64,000 bases of DNA from positions 222,444,554 through 222,508,553 of the forward strand of contig OU015490.1 of NCBI GenBank assembly GCA_907164885.2, given 5' to 3'. Below are positions 10,900 through 22,692 of the stretch, piece after piece. The translations under genes and the position numbers were made by a program. Numbering within the stretch: the stretch's first letter is position 1; every line of letters starts with the position of its first letter. This DNA comes from Dolomedes plantarius (taxonomy: Eukaryota; Arthropoda; Arachnida; Araneae; Dolomedidae). The notes below the pieces were generated by a model. It was given only the letters and a program-made list of their open reading frames with translations. It searched no databases and was not told where the DNA came from.

Positions 10900-12240
10900 C
10901 AGCCATAAAATGTGCATCTTAGGAAAGCTTAACAAGGGAATCCGGAGACAAACACCTGGCTAAGCAATATAGTAGAAGCTTTTACGGTTTAAGAGAAAAA
11001 GCCAACGGCTAAGTTCTCAAGAACACACACGTCGAGGGAACGGTATAGAAATAACACTAGTTTATTTTATGGAACAACTATTCAGAATTAGAGAATTTAT
11101 ATTAATTTAACGTGTGTTACTGGCTCAACCAAATTAAATATTTCTGGAACGAATTCCTCGTTACAGACCCCCGAAAATTTCAAGTTAACTTTGTTTTATG
11201 GAATGTAGTGGCTTTATTTATAGACACGAGTATTGAAGATTTTGTAAATCTGATTGAAAAAAATGGACGGTGATTCTATTTCTTCTATTAAGATGACAAT
11301 GGACCATGAAAAACTTTTTTTTTATTTATCAACCAACTGCTATGAAATTTCGTATACTTATACAGTGTTGTTTAGAGGTGTAAATTCTAAATTTAAAAAA
11401 AAAATCAGAATGTAATTAATTAAGATATTAATTAAAATCAGTTTGTTAATTACTCTATTTAAAAATGCTCCATGTGCATTAATTTTTGTCTCAGATATCT
11501 AATTTTCTCTCTTAAGCTAGCTTTATATAGCTATAATAGAAGTTAGTAGCAATATTTCATTTACAGTCATATTTATAAAAGCTAGAAAAGAAATCGATAA
11601 AAATAGGTCATTTTATGCAAAATTTTATCCAAAAAAAATTTTTATTGTAAAAATTTTAAGTTGTTTTAAAATAGTATAATGAATTGATTACTAAGTTTTA
11701 TTCTAACATAAATAAATAATCATTTTTTGAAACTTTATGAAAATTCAAGAAAAATTATGACTCATGGAACATTTTGAACTTACCGAAACGACATGAAAAC
11801 TTGTTTTGAGAAAATGGCATTTAAAGTTTTAATTTGACTAACATTTTCATTGTTTACGTTTGAAAAAAATACTTATAACTCGGTTAATAATGATCGGATC
11901 AACATACTTTGTTTTTAATTTAAAGCTGATGAGTTGCAGAATAATTTTCTAACAGAAAAAAAATCGTTTTGGGGACATATTTTTGTCAATCTGAAGGTCC
12001 ATTGTCGTCTTAATTTCTCATTGGTAATGCTTAATCGTTCGCGACCGTATGCTTTCTGTCGGCCACCAAAGCACTCTTACCGTTCCCGTCGTATATCTAC
12101 TTTCAGCCACCAATTCAAAGCATATCTTGCATGTTATTATCGCTGTTAGTTCAATGAAATCGATCACGTAGGCCCTGTGTATAAAAACTTAATACGACAG
12201 CAACAGGTTTATACTACCTAATAAAATTCCCAGCACTATC
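10900..12240. other. No gene seen
   Basis: AT-rich intergenic sequence. A short motif GGTCCATTGTCGTCTTAAT near 11994 is the near reverse complement of bases near 11287-11306, perhaps the ends of a decayed element of about 700 bp. No protein-like ORF was seen. Confidence 0.4.
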
Positions 12241-12270
12241 ACTCAGAGGGATCCCACAATCCATCCTACT

Positions 12271-12550
12271 TGTGTTGTTGTTGTTGTTCCTAATGCCCTC
12301 TGGCCGAAATGTCCAGAGCTGGTCCATATAGGCTAGCGGGCTGAGGTGTGCGACTCCGGTTTCTAATGGTACCACAAGAAGCGGAATCCGATTTATCCAG
12401 GTGCCACCGCAATTTTAACCTAGCACTCCCAGGGGCGACATCTGTGGGGATCGTACCCTCTACCACCCTCTCTGACGTCATAGAGGGACTTTCCGGTTTA
12501 TGGATTTAACGTACCCATATCTCGCCTAGATACGGAGGCGGGATATGGGT
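12271..12550 (-). mobile_element. SINE-like repeat with (AAC)n tail
   Basis: Read on the minus strand, a moderately GC-rich 250-bp block ends in a run of AAC triplets (plus strand GTTGTTGTTG at 12272-12287). It contains a B-box-like GGGTACGATCCCCA (near 12440) but a poor A box. The start carries a hairpin (ACCCATATCTCGCCT at 12513 with its near complement ending at 12550). Either a SINE or the 3' tail of a LINE would fit. Confidence 0.5.
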
Positions 12551-13069
12551 AAATTTTTTTTTTTTACTTTTCATCATAGAGATACGAAATCTTGTACATA
12601 TATACATTTCACAATAAATATATAGAATACCTTAAAAGAAATTTCCAATCTCATTACAATTTTAAAATTTTTTTAAAATTTAAAATTTATAGCCAAAATT
12701 TAAAAATGCTCCTTGCGAAATATGTTACGGTTCATTTAGAACCCCCAAACTTGTCATTTAGGGATATTTGTACGTTTGCTTGTAATATGTAATAGTTGGA
12801 AGTTATGTCTGTTGTTGTGCTACAATTAAGGAATTGTATTGGTCTTGTTCAACACTCCTCGCAGTGGTTATGTGTTTAAAGTTGTTATTTAATGTAGGAA
12901 GTACTGGTTATTGTGTGCGCAGTTGCGCTTAAATAAAGATAATAATAATAATTATTATTATAATAGAAAATTGTAAGGTGGCTGTTTTGTACTGTTGGCT
13001 GGCTGATGAGTAGTTCAAAATTTAATTTATTATGTTTAAAGGTAAATGTTCTTCTATTCCATTTTCCCC
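12551..13069. other. No gene seen; AAT-type microsatellite
   Basis: AT-rich sequence with a short run of AAT/ATT triplets at about 12940-12965. No convincing ORF was found. Confidence 0.5.
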
Positions 13070-13306
13070 TTAAAACTTTGTAAATTCCTTGGTACACCTC
13101 TTTCTCTCTGTGGCTAAGCAGTTATTCAATACTTTCTTGTGCGCCGTTTCTCGGCTCTCACATTCCCAGGGCCCTCGATATAGGGGTGAAGCAGTGATCT
13201 TTGTAACAGATCTTTGGAATGTTGACGACTCGGCCATCACTCGCTTTTCCGTCCGTCCCGCACGCGGAAGAATACAGTGGTGTGAACGGCGGGGTCCGCC
13301 GTGCAA
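13070..13306 (-). other. Unrecognised 78-codon ORF, possibly repeat-encoded
   Basis: This minus-strand frame runs 78 codons and is rich in Arg, Lys and Ser (for example KITASPLYRGPWECESRE), in a GC-richer patch. The plus strand is also open over the same bases. I do not recognise a domain. The patch looks like part of a dispersed repeat and not a gene, but that could only be shown by copy number. Confidence 0.2.
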
Positions 13307-13429
13307 GAAAGCAAATAAATCATTGAAGAAAATCTAACCCGAGACCAAGAAATAATTGAAGAAAAAAAAATAATTGGGCATTTAACTTCCACAAATATGA
13401 AAGAATATTGGCGTTCGAAGAAATCATCT

Positions 13430-13690
13430 GGACTCAGTGCTCGGCGCGAGGTGGAATTATTTTAAGTTTACCCCGTGTTACGGCGCAGGCGAAGCGGGGG
13501 TCCTGAGGGTTAAGCGGACGGAGAGCATTAGACGTTTTTTTTCTCTTGGCCGGGTGCTCCCTGGGACGATCGTCATCCATGAAGAATGCTTGATACGAAA
13601 GAGCCTGAGAGGCCTTAGTCTACGTGGCATTGCCTTCCTTTTTTGATCTCTCCTATTGAGCCTTTCCTTCCCCTTTCCTAAAATCAACTT
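13430..13690. other. GC-richer unrecognised block
   Basis: A second GC-richer patch with frames open on both strands (minus 13687-13478, plus 13437-13646). No domain was recognised. Like the preceding patch it is probably repeat-derived. Confidence 0.25.
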
Positions 13691-14568
13691 AGGTAATATG
13701 CATTTTTTTTATATTTATTATGAGCTCATATAAAGTGTTACATATCTACTGGTCGCCAGCCACCCGTTCTCATGTAATATGTTTGTGTACCAATAGTGAT
13801 TAATGTATTTATAGGTATATATATATAAATAAGGAAATGGATCAGTGTAGATTTTATGTATGATGAGGATAATCTTAAGGGTAATAATTATTGTAACGTT
13901 AAATCATGTAATGTCTGAATAAATTGTTGTTAAGTTTAAAAATATAATGGTCAAGCCTTTTCTTTTGGTCATGTGAATTTAAGTGTTATTTTTCATTTGC
14001 CCTCATTTTAATTCTATGGCAGCAAGTTTTATTTCTGATTGGAGAGGTTGTTTTTGGGGGACAATTTTTAGGTCGTCTCCTTTGACGGGAAGTTGTTTTC
14101 TGTAAGTTGCTTTAATTTAATTTAATCTTGAAGTAGTCACAATAAATAAATTTTGAGATATTTCCTCTATTTTGCATTGTAATTACTTAAAACTGTATAA
14201 CAAACAAATCTGTGTCTCAATTATTTAATCCCTTGAGTAATTAATTTTTGACAAAAAAATTTCTGAATTCCATCCCGATTTTCATCAAAATTTTGCCTTT
14301 TAATAAGTTATAAATCGAATTTAATTACCTTAATGTAGTCGAATTGTAAAATGCATGCTCAGTTTTTTTGTAAACAGTATCAGGATTCTTTCTTATCAAT
14401 TTCATGAATTTTGAACAAAAATTAAGTAGCATGGAACATTTAAAAATTCTTAACATTAAAAATGTTTGAAAAGCGTGAAAGAGCTTAACAGATATTACCC
14501 CAGGGCATATTTTAACATAGAGTTGGTAGGGCCCACTAGTGATAAGAAATTGCCTATTATTTGTGTTT
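13691..14568. other. No gene seen
   Basis: AT-rich sequence without a protein-like ORF or recognised repeat. Confidence 0.5.
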
Positions 14569-14750
14569 GATTGGTTTGGTTTGGAGCGCTATGGTCAACT
14601 TCTTGCTACACGAGGGCGAATTAAACCGAGACCTACAGTTTAAAGGCAATCTCGAACGGTTACAAATATTTATGCCAACAGTGGGACTCGAACCCATTGC
14701 ATCTGAACCGAATGCCAACGCCCTAGCGACTCGGCCATCACCTGTCAGCA
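14569..14750 (-). mobile_element. tRNA-derived SINE, copy 1
   Basis: Read on the minus strand it begins with a tRNA-like head: A box TGGCCGAGTCGCTAGGG (14738-14722) and B box GGGTTCGAGTCCCAC (14696-14682). A body follows, and the 3' end carries CCAAA-type repeats (plus strand TTGGTTTGGTTTGG at 14571-14584). A second copy sits at 31564-31750. The boxes match the pol III consensus well, so this head could still promote transcription. Confidence 0.8.
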
Positions 14751-14983
14751 AACATTGTATGATTGTAATTGTGGAAACATAAAATTGAATCATTGAATAA
14801 AAGTCACCAAACATTGAATAAAAGGATAAACATAGAATTAAATGGCCCTTGTACTGCTTTTTTCAACCCTCGGCCGTCTGTGCTGAAATTTCTTCATATT
14901 AAAGATAGGAAAAACAAATTTCTAGAGACAGAATTTTACAAGGACAGAAACTATATGAAAACATTCTTTGAAAATACTATATA

Positions 14984-16407
14984 CACTCTGTCAAAAAAAA
15001 AATATATGCACTCAGAAGAAATCGAGCTACTATCACGAAACTTGGCAAGAATGTAGTCTGGTAAGAGATATGCAAATTACTAAAATTTCGACGCCAATGA
15101 GACAAGGATAAGCGCGCTATGCGCATCTGAGATGCGCAGCTGGGACTGTTTAAAAGCATGATTGCTCGTACCAAAGGGTTATTCAAACAAATCTGTCGAC
15201 TTGGATGGACGATATTGTGACTAGAGATGCCTCTGAGACGTTACCGGCGACAGTACGAACAATTTTTTGGACTTTGAAAGGGGGCGTATAGTAGGTCTCA
15301 GAGAAGCACGTTGGTCGAACAGGCGTATCGGCCACTACCTCGGTCGGAGCGATATGGTAGTTGCTCGGTGTTGCCAACAATGGATCACGGAAGGGATAGT
15401 TTACCGTCGCGGAGGGTCAGGACGTCCCAGGAACACAAATGCACTCGAGGATCGCGCAATCATAAGAGCGGCCACGTCCGCAACAACAACGTCGCTAGAA
15501 TCGGTTCGACGCCATTTACCACCTTCCAGACATCCGGTAGTATCAAGGGAAACCATTCGGAGACGACTGGCCGACGCAGGTATAAGGAGCCGACGTCCAT
15601 TCAGACGCCTACCACTGACCCCACATCATCGGCAGTGTCGATTGGATTTTTGCCGACCTCGGGCAAGCTGGAGTGTGACCGACTGGAGACGTGTGATCTT
15701 CAGCGATGATTCCCGATTCAGTCTCAATGCTGATGACCAGCGCATACGCGTGTGGAGGCGTCCAGGCCACCGGTCCGATCCGGCATTTGTTTTCGAGAGG
15801 CATACGGCGATTACACAAGCTGTGACAGCGTCGGGAGCGATTTGTTGGGACACACGATCACCTCTAGTCGTCCTTCAACGCACTTTGACGTCACGCAGTT
15901 ACGTGGACGAGATTTTAACGCCAGTTGTACTGCATATGCTATCAAGTCGCCCAGGTGTCATATATCAGCAATACAACGCTCATCCACATACTGCGCGACT
16001 CTCCCAACAATTCTTCAAGGATATGACGTACTCCCATGGCCTGTCAGGTCACCAGACCTCTCGCCAATAGAGCACGTCTGGGACGTGCTTTGAAGGCAAC
16101 TGCAGCCGTCCCGGAATACTGGTGAATTAACTGCCCAGTTGCAAAGATTATGGCATGATCTTCCGCGGGAGGTGATAGGTGACCTCACTGATTCGATGCC
16201 ATGCCGTGTTTCGGCTTGTATAGCTGCCACAGGTGGATTTACTACTTACTCATTTGTAACCTTTTTCATGCCATATCTTCTTAATAAAACGGTCTGTTCT
16301 TCTGAATTTGTAATCATTTGCTTATCTCCTCATACACTACATACATGTTAAAATTCGTGATAGTAGCTCGTTTCCTTCTGGGTGCATATATTTTTTGTCA
16401 CAGAGTG
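14984..16407 (+). mobile_element. Tc1-like DNA transposon, copy A
   Basis: The ends CACTCTGTCA...ATATATGCAC and their near reverse complement at 16350-16407 form imperfect inverted repeats of about 60 bp. TA dinucleotides flank both ends (14982-14983, 16408-16409). It carries one broken transposase gene. It belongs to the same protein group as the minus-strand copy at 24476-25395. Confidence 0.9.
15227..16260 (+). pseudogene. Tc1-like transposase, inactivated
   Basis: The likely native start is ATG at 15227 (MPLRRYRRQYEQ). A frame change in a T run near 15265 leads into the main open frame 15267-16070. That frame has N-terminal helix-turn-helix features (GRIVGLREARWSNRRIGHYL, GRSD) and the first catalytic Asp in VIFSDDSRFSL. 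The second Asp is replaced by Tyr (YQQYNAHPHTA, codon TAC). A second frame change near 16030 moves into PVRSPDLSPIEHVWD, which holds the catalytic Glu, and a TGA follows at about 16092. These lesions make it inactive. The family is usually about 340 residues, and this copy matches that overall extent. Confidence 0.9.
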
Positions 16408-16409
16408 TA

Positions 16410-17250
16410 TTTTAGCCCAGGATGTACCCAAAAAAGTAGAAAAACCAGAAATATGCTTTTTTTCTTTACTTGTGGGATGTAGAGTAATAATGTAAATTCA
16501 AATTTTTAAAAATCTTTATCATAAAACAGTATGGAAATTTTATGTATCAATTTTATATTTCTAACAAAATTTGGTCTTTGTATAACGTCTGAGATTTGTT
16601 TCCATAGAGATAATCATTTTCTATAGAATCTGATGGAAGTGTCTACTTATTGCAAAAACTACATTTTCTTAAGGTACTTAAAATCCTTTGCATTATAATA
16701 AATGATTAATTAACAATAAGTCGATACGTTTAAAAATGCTTTTTGAGACTTTAAACACCATATAAAGTGCAACTTTAAAAGACTACTCGACACAAACATG
16801 GTAAAAAATTTGCCCCACCAGTGAAAATTCCTTAAAATATGCCCTGTATTACTCCAGACACTTTTTTCTCTCGTTTGAATTTTAGTTATTGATGTGATCT
16901 TAGGAAGAAAAAATCTTAGGAAGAAAATTGAAATTAGTATACTAATATAAAATTTTACAATATCATAGCTGCCCTTTATTTTGGCTTTTGTAAGACAGTT
17001 GGAAGTGTAGTTATAATAACCAGAATATCATAGCGCTATAATATGGTGAAAATCACTTCAAATGTAATAAAATGAAGTCCCCTTTTTAAGAACTTTCAAC
17101 AGAATGAAGAAATTTAATTATTAACAGCTTGACAGAAAGATTACAGAAAAATTTTAAAATGAAAAATGAATAATTAAAACAAGACTGTCATAAAATAAGA
17201 CTTTTGAAGCACCCATAAAATGGCCTTTAAAAAACCTTTTTAAACATTTT
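16410..17250. other. No gene seen
   Basis: AT-rich sequence between the Tc1-like element and the tandem satellite. No ORF or repeat was recognised. Confidence 0.5.
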
Positions 17251-17498
17251 CTGAAATGATTTTTAAAAATTTATTAGTAACTTGAAATACAATTAATGAC
17301 TCATTAAGTACAAGTTAAAATTTAAACCTTATAGAGTTTTCTTTGATTCTTAAGAATATTTTTAGCAGTAACATGATAGCGCAATTAAAATAGTGAAGCA
17401 ACAATTTAAAGTATTACAAAATTAAGCTCCTTTACAATATTTCTTAAAACAAGGAGACTCTTTTTTTCCCCCATATGGTGAGTAGAGCTTTGTATGTA

Positions 17499-18178
17499 TA
17501 ATAAAACCTCGTTTATCCGGCCCTCGTTAATTCGGATCTCCGGATAATCCGGATCAGATTTGTAGACTTTTTTATTATTTCGAGGGTTGCTACAGAGTAA
17601 CGGCTCCCGGAAAAAAAAATCGCCTCTGAGCATGCACATTTGTGCACATTTCAAAGAGCCGTTACGCCACACAGATGCTCGTCGGCCGGTAATGTTTACA
17701 TCAGGTAGTTGCAGTCGTTGCCATTCGGAGTGTAGAAATATCGTCGATTTTTATGCCGCAAACCTACGCTTTATATATATATATAGATTATTATTTAATG
17801 TTCACATTAGATAATAATTTTTAACTATGATAGCAAGAACGTAAATATAAGTACGCTAAATATTCGCTTTTTAGTTTGACTCAATGTATAGTTCCTGCAT
17901 AGATTGTACAATGAATTATGGTAATAAAATGTTTTTTGTTGAGTTTAAGAAAACTTTACTAGACTTACCAATTCTTTGTTAAGAAGTGATGTGAAAAGAT
18001 ATTTTTATATTTTTTAATGTGTTTTAATGTGTAATTTTGTTACAAAACTAATAAATGGTAAGTTTGCCGAGTTAAGGATTTTGTTTTGCTTATTACCCAT
18101 ATTACCCGAATTATCCAGATTTTCGATTGTCCGGATTGCCTATGGTCCCAGTTGGTCAGGATAAACGAGGTTTTACTG
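17499..18178. mobile_element. Tigger/pogo-like element, internally deleted
   Basis: The left end TAAAACCTCGTTTATCCGG matches the reverse complement of the right end (CAGTAAAACCTCGTTTATCC read inward from 18178). The sequence style is that of pogo/Tigger termini. The left flank is TA (17497-17498); the right flank TG may be a mutated TA. Near both ends there are further ATTATCCGGAT-type repeats. A 75-codon ORF at 17587-17814 is not a recognisable transposase. Removing 682 bp here restores the satellite period. Confidence 0.75.
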
Positions 18179-18398
18179 TGCGAGGTTTGAATAAGAACTT
18201 CATTGGAGCATTTTAAATTTTTCACTTTGAGGAATTTGTAGTCACAGGGCCGTTCCTAGGGTAGCTGCCGCCCGTGTACGAGAATAATTTTGCCCCCCCC
18301 CCCCTCATACCATATGGATTAATTGAAATTTCTCTGAAATATTTTTACCTTAAATGAAACAACGAATTACAGATTATATTATAAATTCAGTTTATTTT

Positions 18399-18593
18399 TT
18401 AATTTTGCAACCTAACATAATAATTATTAATGTATTGATATAATAACTGTCTGGCACTTGATGGCGGCTCATGCGATCTTGCTGGGATTAAAAATGTTTT
18501 TAGAGAACCACAAGCCTTCTTTACAAATTCTTCTTTTTCAAGTTTTCTTTTTCTGTATTGGGCCCCAGAAAGCTTTTTTCGATTATCAGACAT
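18399..18593 (-). pseudogene. hAT transposase N-terminal remnant (ZMYM1-like)
   Basis: From ATG at 18593-18591 a frame runs 64 codons to a stop at 18399. It starts MSDNRKKLSGAQYRKRKLEK, the basic SGAxxRK leader seen at the N-terminus of one large hAT group (often named zinc finger MYM-type protein 1-like). Zinc finger, RNase-H-like core and dimerisation domain are missing because the element ends 150 bp further on. Function is lost. Confidence 0.6.
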
Positions 18594-18781
18594 GTGTAAA
18601 AAAAATGAGGTTCTTTTCGTAATGCATACAAATATGAACAAAACAACACAGACAAAAAAATTAAAAATCGGGCATAGACTGCCAAACAAATTAGCTTAAA
18701 ACCTACCCTAGCATTGAAAACTTATATAACTTTTCAATAAAAGATTGCGCAGTTGCTTCATATCCTCATATTGAAAAAGGG

Positions 18782-20622
18782 CAAATATATATAACTAAAA
18801 ATAAATAACAGAGCTAGATAATTATAAGAAGAATGTAGACAAAAAACAGAAATCAAGCACTCGGGGTTCCACGCACCAGAGGAAAGATTCTGTAGTAGTG
18901 CCGGAACTAAACCAGAAATCGAGGTAACCGACTGGTCTCGTCATCAGGGAGCCTAACCAAATCAGTTACCTCAAGGGGAACTTTCTTAATAGGATGCAGG
19001 TATAACCAAAAGACATCCTAAGGCCCCGAGATCCCCATAGAAACAGATAGTCAAGAGCAAATGAAAAGACACGGACAATTTGCAGTAAGGGTTCAACACA
19101 CCATATATGTAAGTACACATATAATCTTAATGAAAAGACAAAGATGCATACATACCCTAATTCAGTGAGTGACGGTATGGCGAAGCAGCATCCAATTTTT
19201 ACCCTAGTAGTTACGTCACTGTAGCAACACCACAGCGCCACACCCCAAAGAAGTTTTAAAAAATATGAAAATAGAAACCATCCAAAACGTCTTTAAAATA
19301 TACCTGAGACTAAATGCCATTTTTTTTAAACTTTTAAATTGCCGAAATTATTAGGTACTAGGATGTTCTACAATTTTTAAAGAGTAAGAATATAGATAGT
19401 ATACACACGTTTGATTTTGAAAACATTTTTACTAGTATTCCCCTTGATAACTTAATGAATATCTGCTCAGAAATTTATGGTGGCTATCTGGATAGTACTT
19501 TAATCTTAAAATGTGACTGGATTGATTTATGTAAGTTTAATATTTTTGAAAACTACCTCTTTAATGGCATGAGTTTCTTTAAACAGATAAAGGGTATCCC
19601 AATGGGTAATAGCTTTTCTAGTGCCTTTGCAAACATTTTCTTGCATTCTTACGAAACTAAATTTCTTAACTCAAATAATGTTACCGAACTTAGGTATATT
19701 GATGACCTTATAAATTTTAACTGTAACAATTTGGAATTTCTTAATCAAATCTACTCAAAGGAACTAACTTTAAACAGGACTAATGAAAATAATCATTTTG
19801 CGACTTATCTGGATATAAAAATTAAAATTCATAATAACGAATTCGAAATTGGGATTTATGATAAAAGGTTAGATTTTAACTTTGAGATTATCACGTTTAC
19901 CAATTTCCATAGCAACTTGAACTATAAAAGTTATTATAATATCTTTTACTCACAACTATACAGAATAAAAAACATTTGTAATAACGCTGAAGATTTTTTG
20001 GAGGCAGGCGGCATTTTCGAGGAAAACCTACGTAAGAACAATTTCCTTCATAATTTCAGCAATTTAAAAGTTTTTAAAAAATGGCATTTAGACTCGGGTA
20101 TATTTTAAAGACGTTTTGGATAGGGTTTCTGTTTTCATATTTTTTTTAACTTCATTGGGGTGTGGCGCTGTGGTGTTGTTACAGTGACGTAACCACTAGG
20201 GTAAAAATTGGCTGCTGTTTCTCAATTACCGTCACTCACTGAGTTAGGGTATGTATGCATCTTTGTCTTTTCATTAGGATTATACGTGTACTTGCATATA
20301 TGGTGCGTTGAGCCCTTACTGCAAGTTGTCCACGTCTTTTCATTTGCTCTTGACTATCTGTTTCTTTGGGGATCTCGGTACCTTGGGATGTTTTTTGGTT
20401 ATACCTGCATCCTATTCAGAAAGTTCCCCTTGAGGTAACTGATTTGGTTAGTCTCCCGGATGACGAGACCAGTTGGTTACCTCAATTTCTGGTTTAGTTC
20501 CGGCACTACTACAGAATATTGCCTCTGGTACGTGGACCCCTGAGTGCTTGATTTCTGTTTGTTTTTTGTCTACATTCTTCTTATAATTATCTAGCTCTGT
20601 TATTTATTTTTAGTTATATTTG
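18782..20622. mobile_element. Penelope-like element with about 562-bp inverted arms
   Basis: The arm 18782-19342 is the reverse complement, with mismatches and small gaps, of 20059-20622. The right arm contains the last 16 or so codons of the reverse transcriptase ORF plus about 510 bp of downstream sequence. The left arm is therefore an inverted copy of the element's own 3' end. Such partial inverted copies are a known oddity of Penelope-like insertions. A possible 13-bp duplication GTTCTTTTCGTAA occurs at 18610-18622 and 20622-20634, which would set the insertion at 18623-20621. The element sits in the hAT 5' region. Confidence 0.75.
19353..20108 (+). pseudogene. Reverse transcriptase, Penelope-like, N-terminally truncated
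   Basis: The frame is open from just after a TAG near 19350 to TAA at 20106-20108, about 250 codons. Reverse transcriptase motifs appear in order: motif A FDFENIFTSIP (19417-19449), then GIPMGNSFSSAFANIFL, then the catalytic RYIDDL at 19692-19709. The C-terminal part has YLDI, YDKRLDFNF and SQLYR, a pattern I associate with one branch of Penelope-like elements in aquatic animals and arachnids. The N-terminal third (fingers, motifs before A) is missing, and no GIY-YIG nuclease domain is present. The surviving 217 codons from ATG 19455 have no stop. Confidence 0.75.
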
Positions 20623-21360
20623 TTCTTTTCGTAAAGAACTTATAAAAAAGGCGCATGTAAGTTAAGCTGTTTCTCGATAACGATTGACTTTTGCAAAGAA
20701 ACGTTCCAAATCGATTTTATTTTAATTTTGTTCATATTTTAAATACAATTCCCCCTACGTTTACTTTAATAAAAAAATCGTATTTTTCCGATTTCTGAAA
20801 AAAATTGCCATATTTCACGCACCTGTTAAAAAAATAAGGTAATGCAGTTCAAAAATCTAAGTTTACACTTGTTCCTGTAGTATATGTTTAACATTTGCAA
20901 AATAAAAAAAAAAAAAACATTTAAAATAGAATTAAGCAATGAATCCTAACGATTTTTTTTTTTTTTTTGCAAAACAAATATCAAACCATAAATGTATTAT
21001 TTCAATTTCTAACCGCTAACCGCGCAAAAGAAAAATTATCATCAAGTTTACTGACCTGTGAAATATTTTTATTAGTCAGCAATCACAAAATCGAGCACAA
21101 AAATTAGAGACAAAAAGCTTTGTTTTTCAGTTGTTGAGATGGACACTTTCAAAATTAATCTAGTGCAAACTATCCCGATCCGTGTGTTTATAGGCTCAGG
21201 GCATAAACGAGTATTTTCCTGAAACTTGACAAAAACCGCCCGCACCGACGCGATTTGATGGGATGATGGGTTAAAACGTGTTAAAACAAAAACGAACAAT
21301 GTATTTCCCAACTAGTTGCGACGTGGAGTAGCGTTTTTAAAACCAATGTGGTTTTGTTTA

Positions 21361-21407
21361 TTTGCAGTTATACTTGTAAAATGCATTTTTACAAGTATAA
21401 CTGCAAA
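21361..21407. repeat. Perfect hairpin, 21-bp arms
   Basis: TTTGCAGTTATACTTGTAAA plus one more A at 21361-21381 is followed after 5 nt by its exact reverse complement at 21387-21407. It lies inside the right part of the hAT element, about 140 bp from the terminus, where subterminal structures can act in transposase binding. Confidence 0.9.
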
Positions 21408-22692
21408 TGTAGTTACCTAGCATAATGATAATATTTTTATATTGATTATTTTACTAATAAATTAGTTTTAGATTTTTTTAACCGGGAGGCTGACTTGCCG
21501 CCCGTGTGCCCCGCATCCCTGGCACCCCCGGGTTGGAACGACCCTGGGTAGTCACACTTGTTACAGAAGCAATTTAATAAAATTGTAATCCTCCACAATG
21601 GACCATGAAAATATATAATTAAGTTTTAAAATATGATAAAATTTAAACCTTTTTAGAGTATTTGGGATATTTAAGAACCTTGCTAACAGTAACATGAGAG
21701 TGAATTTTTGAATTAGAATAATATTAAGAAACAATTTAAAGTATAATAAAATTAAACTACTCTCAAATAATTTTTAGAAAGAAAAAAGGTTTTTCTATGG
21801 TGAGTAGAGCTTTGAGTATATGTGAATAGGAACTTCCTTGAGGCATTTTAAAATTTTCACTTCAAGGATATTCTAGTCCCAATTGTTACAGTAGCAATTT
21901 AATAAACTTTTAAACCTCAATAATACACCATAAAAATATATTAAATTTTAAAATATTATAAAATTTAAACCTTTTTAGATAATTAAGAATTTTGTTCATG
22001 GTAATATGAGAGTGTATTTTAAAATTTAAATAATATTAAGAAACAATTTAAAGTATAAGGAAATTAAACTTCTTTGAAACAATTTTTAGAAAAGGAGAGG
22101 TTTTTATGGTGAGTAGAGCTTTGTGTATATGTGAGTAGGAACTTCATCAGGACATTTAAAATTTTTCAATTCAAGCAAATTCTAGACACACTTGTTACAG
22201 AAGCAATTTAATAAACTTTTAAACCTCCACCATACACCATAAAAATACATTAAATTTTAAAATATTATAAAATTCAAACCTTTTTAGAGTTTTCTATGAT
22301 AATTAAGAATTTTGTTAATAGTTATATGAGAGTGCATTTTAAAATTAAAATAATATTAAGAAACAATTTAAAGTATACAATGAAATTAAACTTCTTAAAA
22401 ATAATGTTTAGAAAAAAAGGGTTTTTTTCTATGGTGAGTAGAGCTTCGAGTATATGCAAATAGGAACTTCATTGAAGCATTTTAAAATTTTCACTTCAAG
22501 GATATTCTAGTCACACTTGTTACGAAAGTAATTTAATAAACTTTTAAATCTCCACAATACACCATAAAAATACATTAAATTTTAAAATATTATAAAATTT
22601 AAACCTTTTTAGGGTTTCTATGATAATTAAGAATTTTGTTAATAGTTATATGAGAGTGCATTTTAAAATTAAAATAATATTAAGAAACAATT

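Larger units (their letters stand above)
18245..21546 (-). mobile_element. hAT element carrying a Penelope-like insertion
   Basis: The ends CAGGGCCGTTCC and, inverted, CAGGGTCGTTCC are typical hAT termini. They are flanked by an 8-bp duplication with one mismatch (TGTAGTCA at 18237-18244, GGTAGTCA at 21547-21554) inside the satellite. Near both ends CCGCCCGTGT recurs in inverted orientation. Only the N-terminus of a transposase remains (minus strand 18593-18399), so the element is a deletion derivative. A C13 tract lies at about 18291-18304. About 1.84-2 kb of the interior is a Penelope-like element. Confidence 0.85.

Noticed and set aside
11247..12030. Pair of inverted 20-bp motifs (11287-11306 and about 11994-12012) as ends of an element
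   Set aside because: Similarity does not extend beyond the short motif, and no target duplication was seen.
15311..16093. Additional open frames on both strands within the Tc1-like element
   Set aside because: They are shadows of the transposase frame in a GC-richer gene, apart from the shifted C-terminal segment, which is included in the pseudogene.
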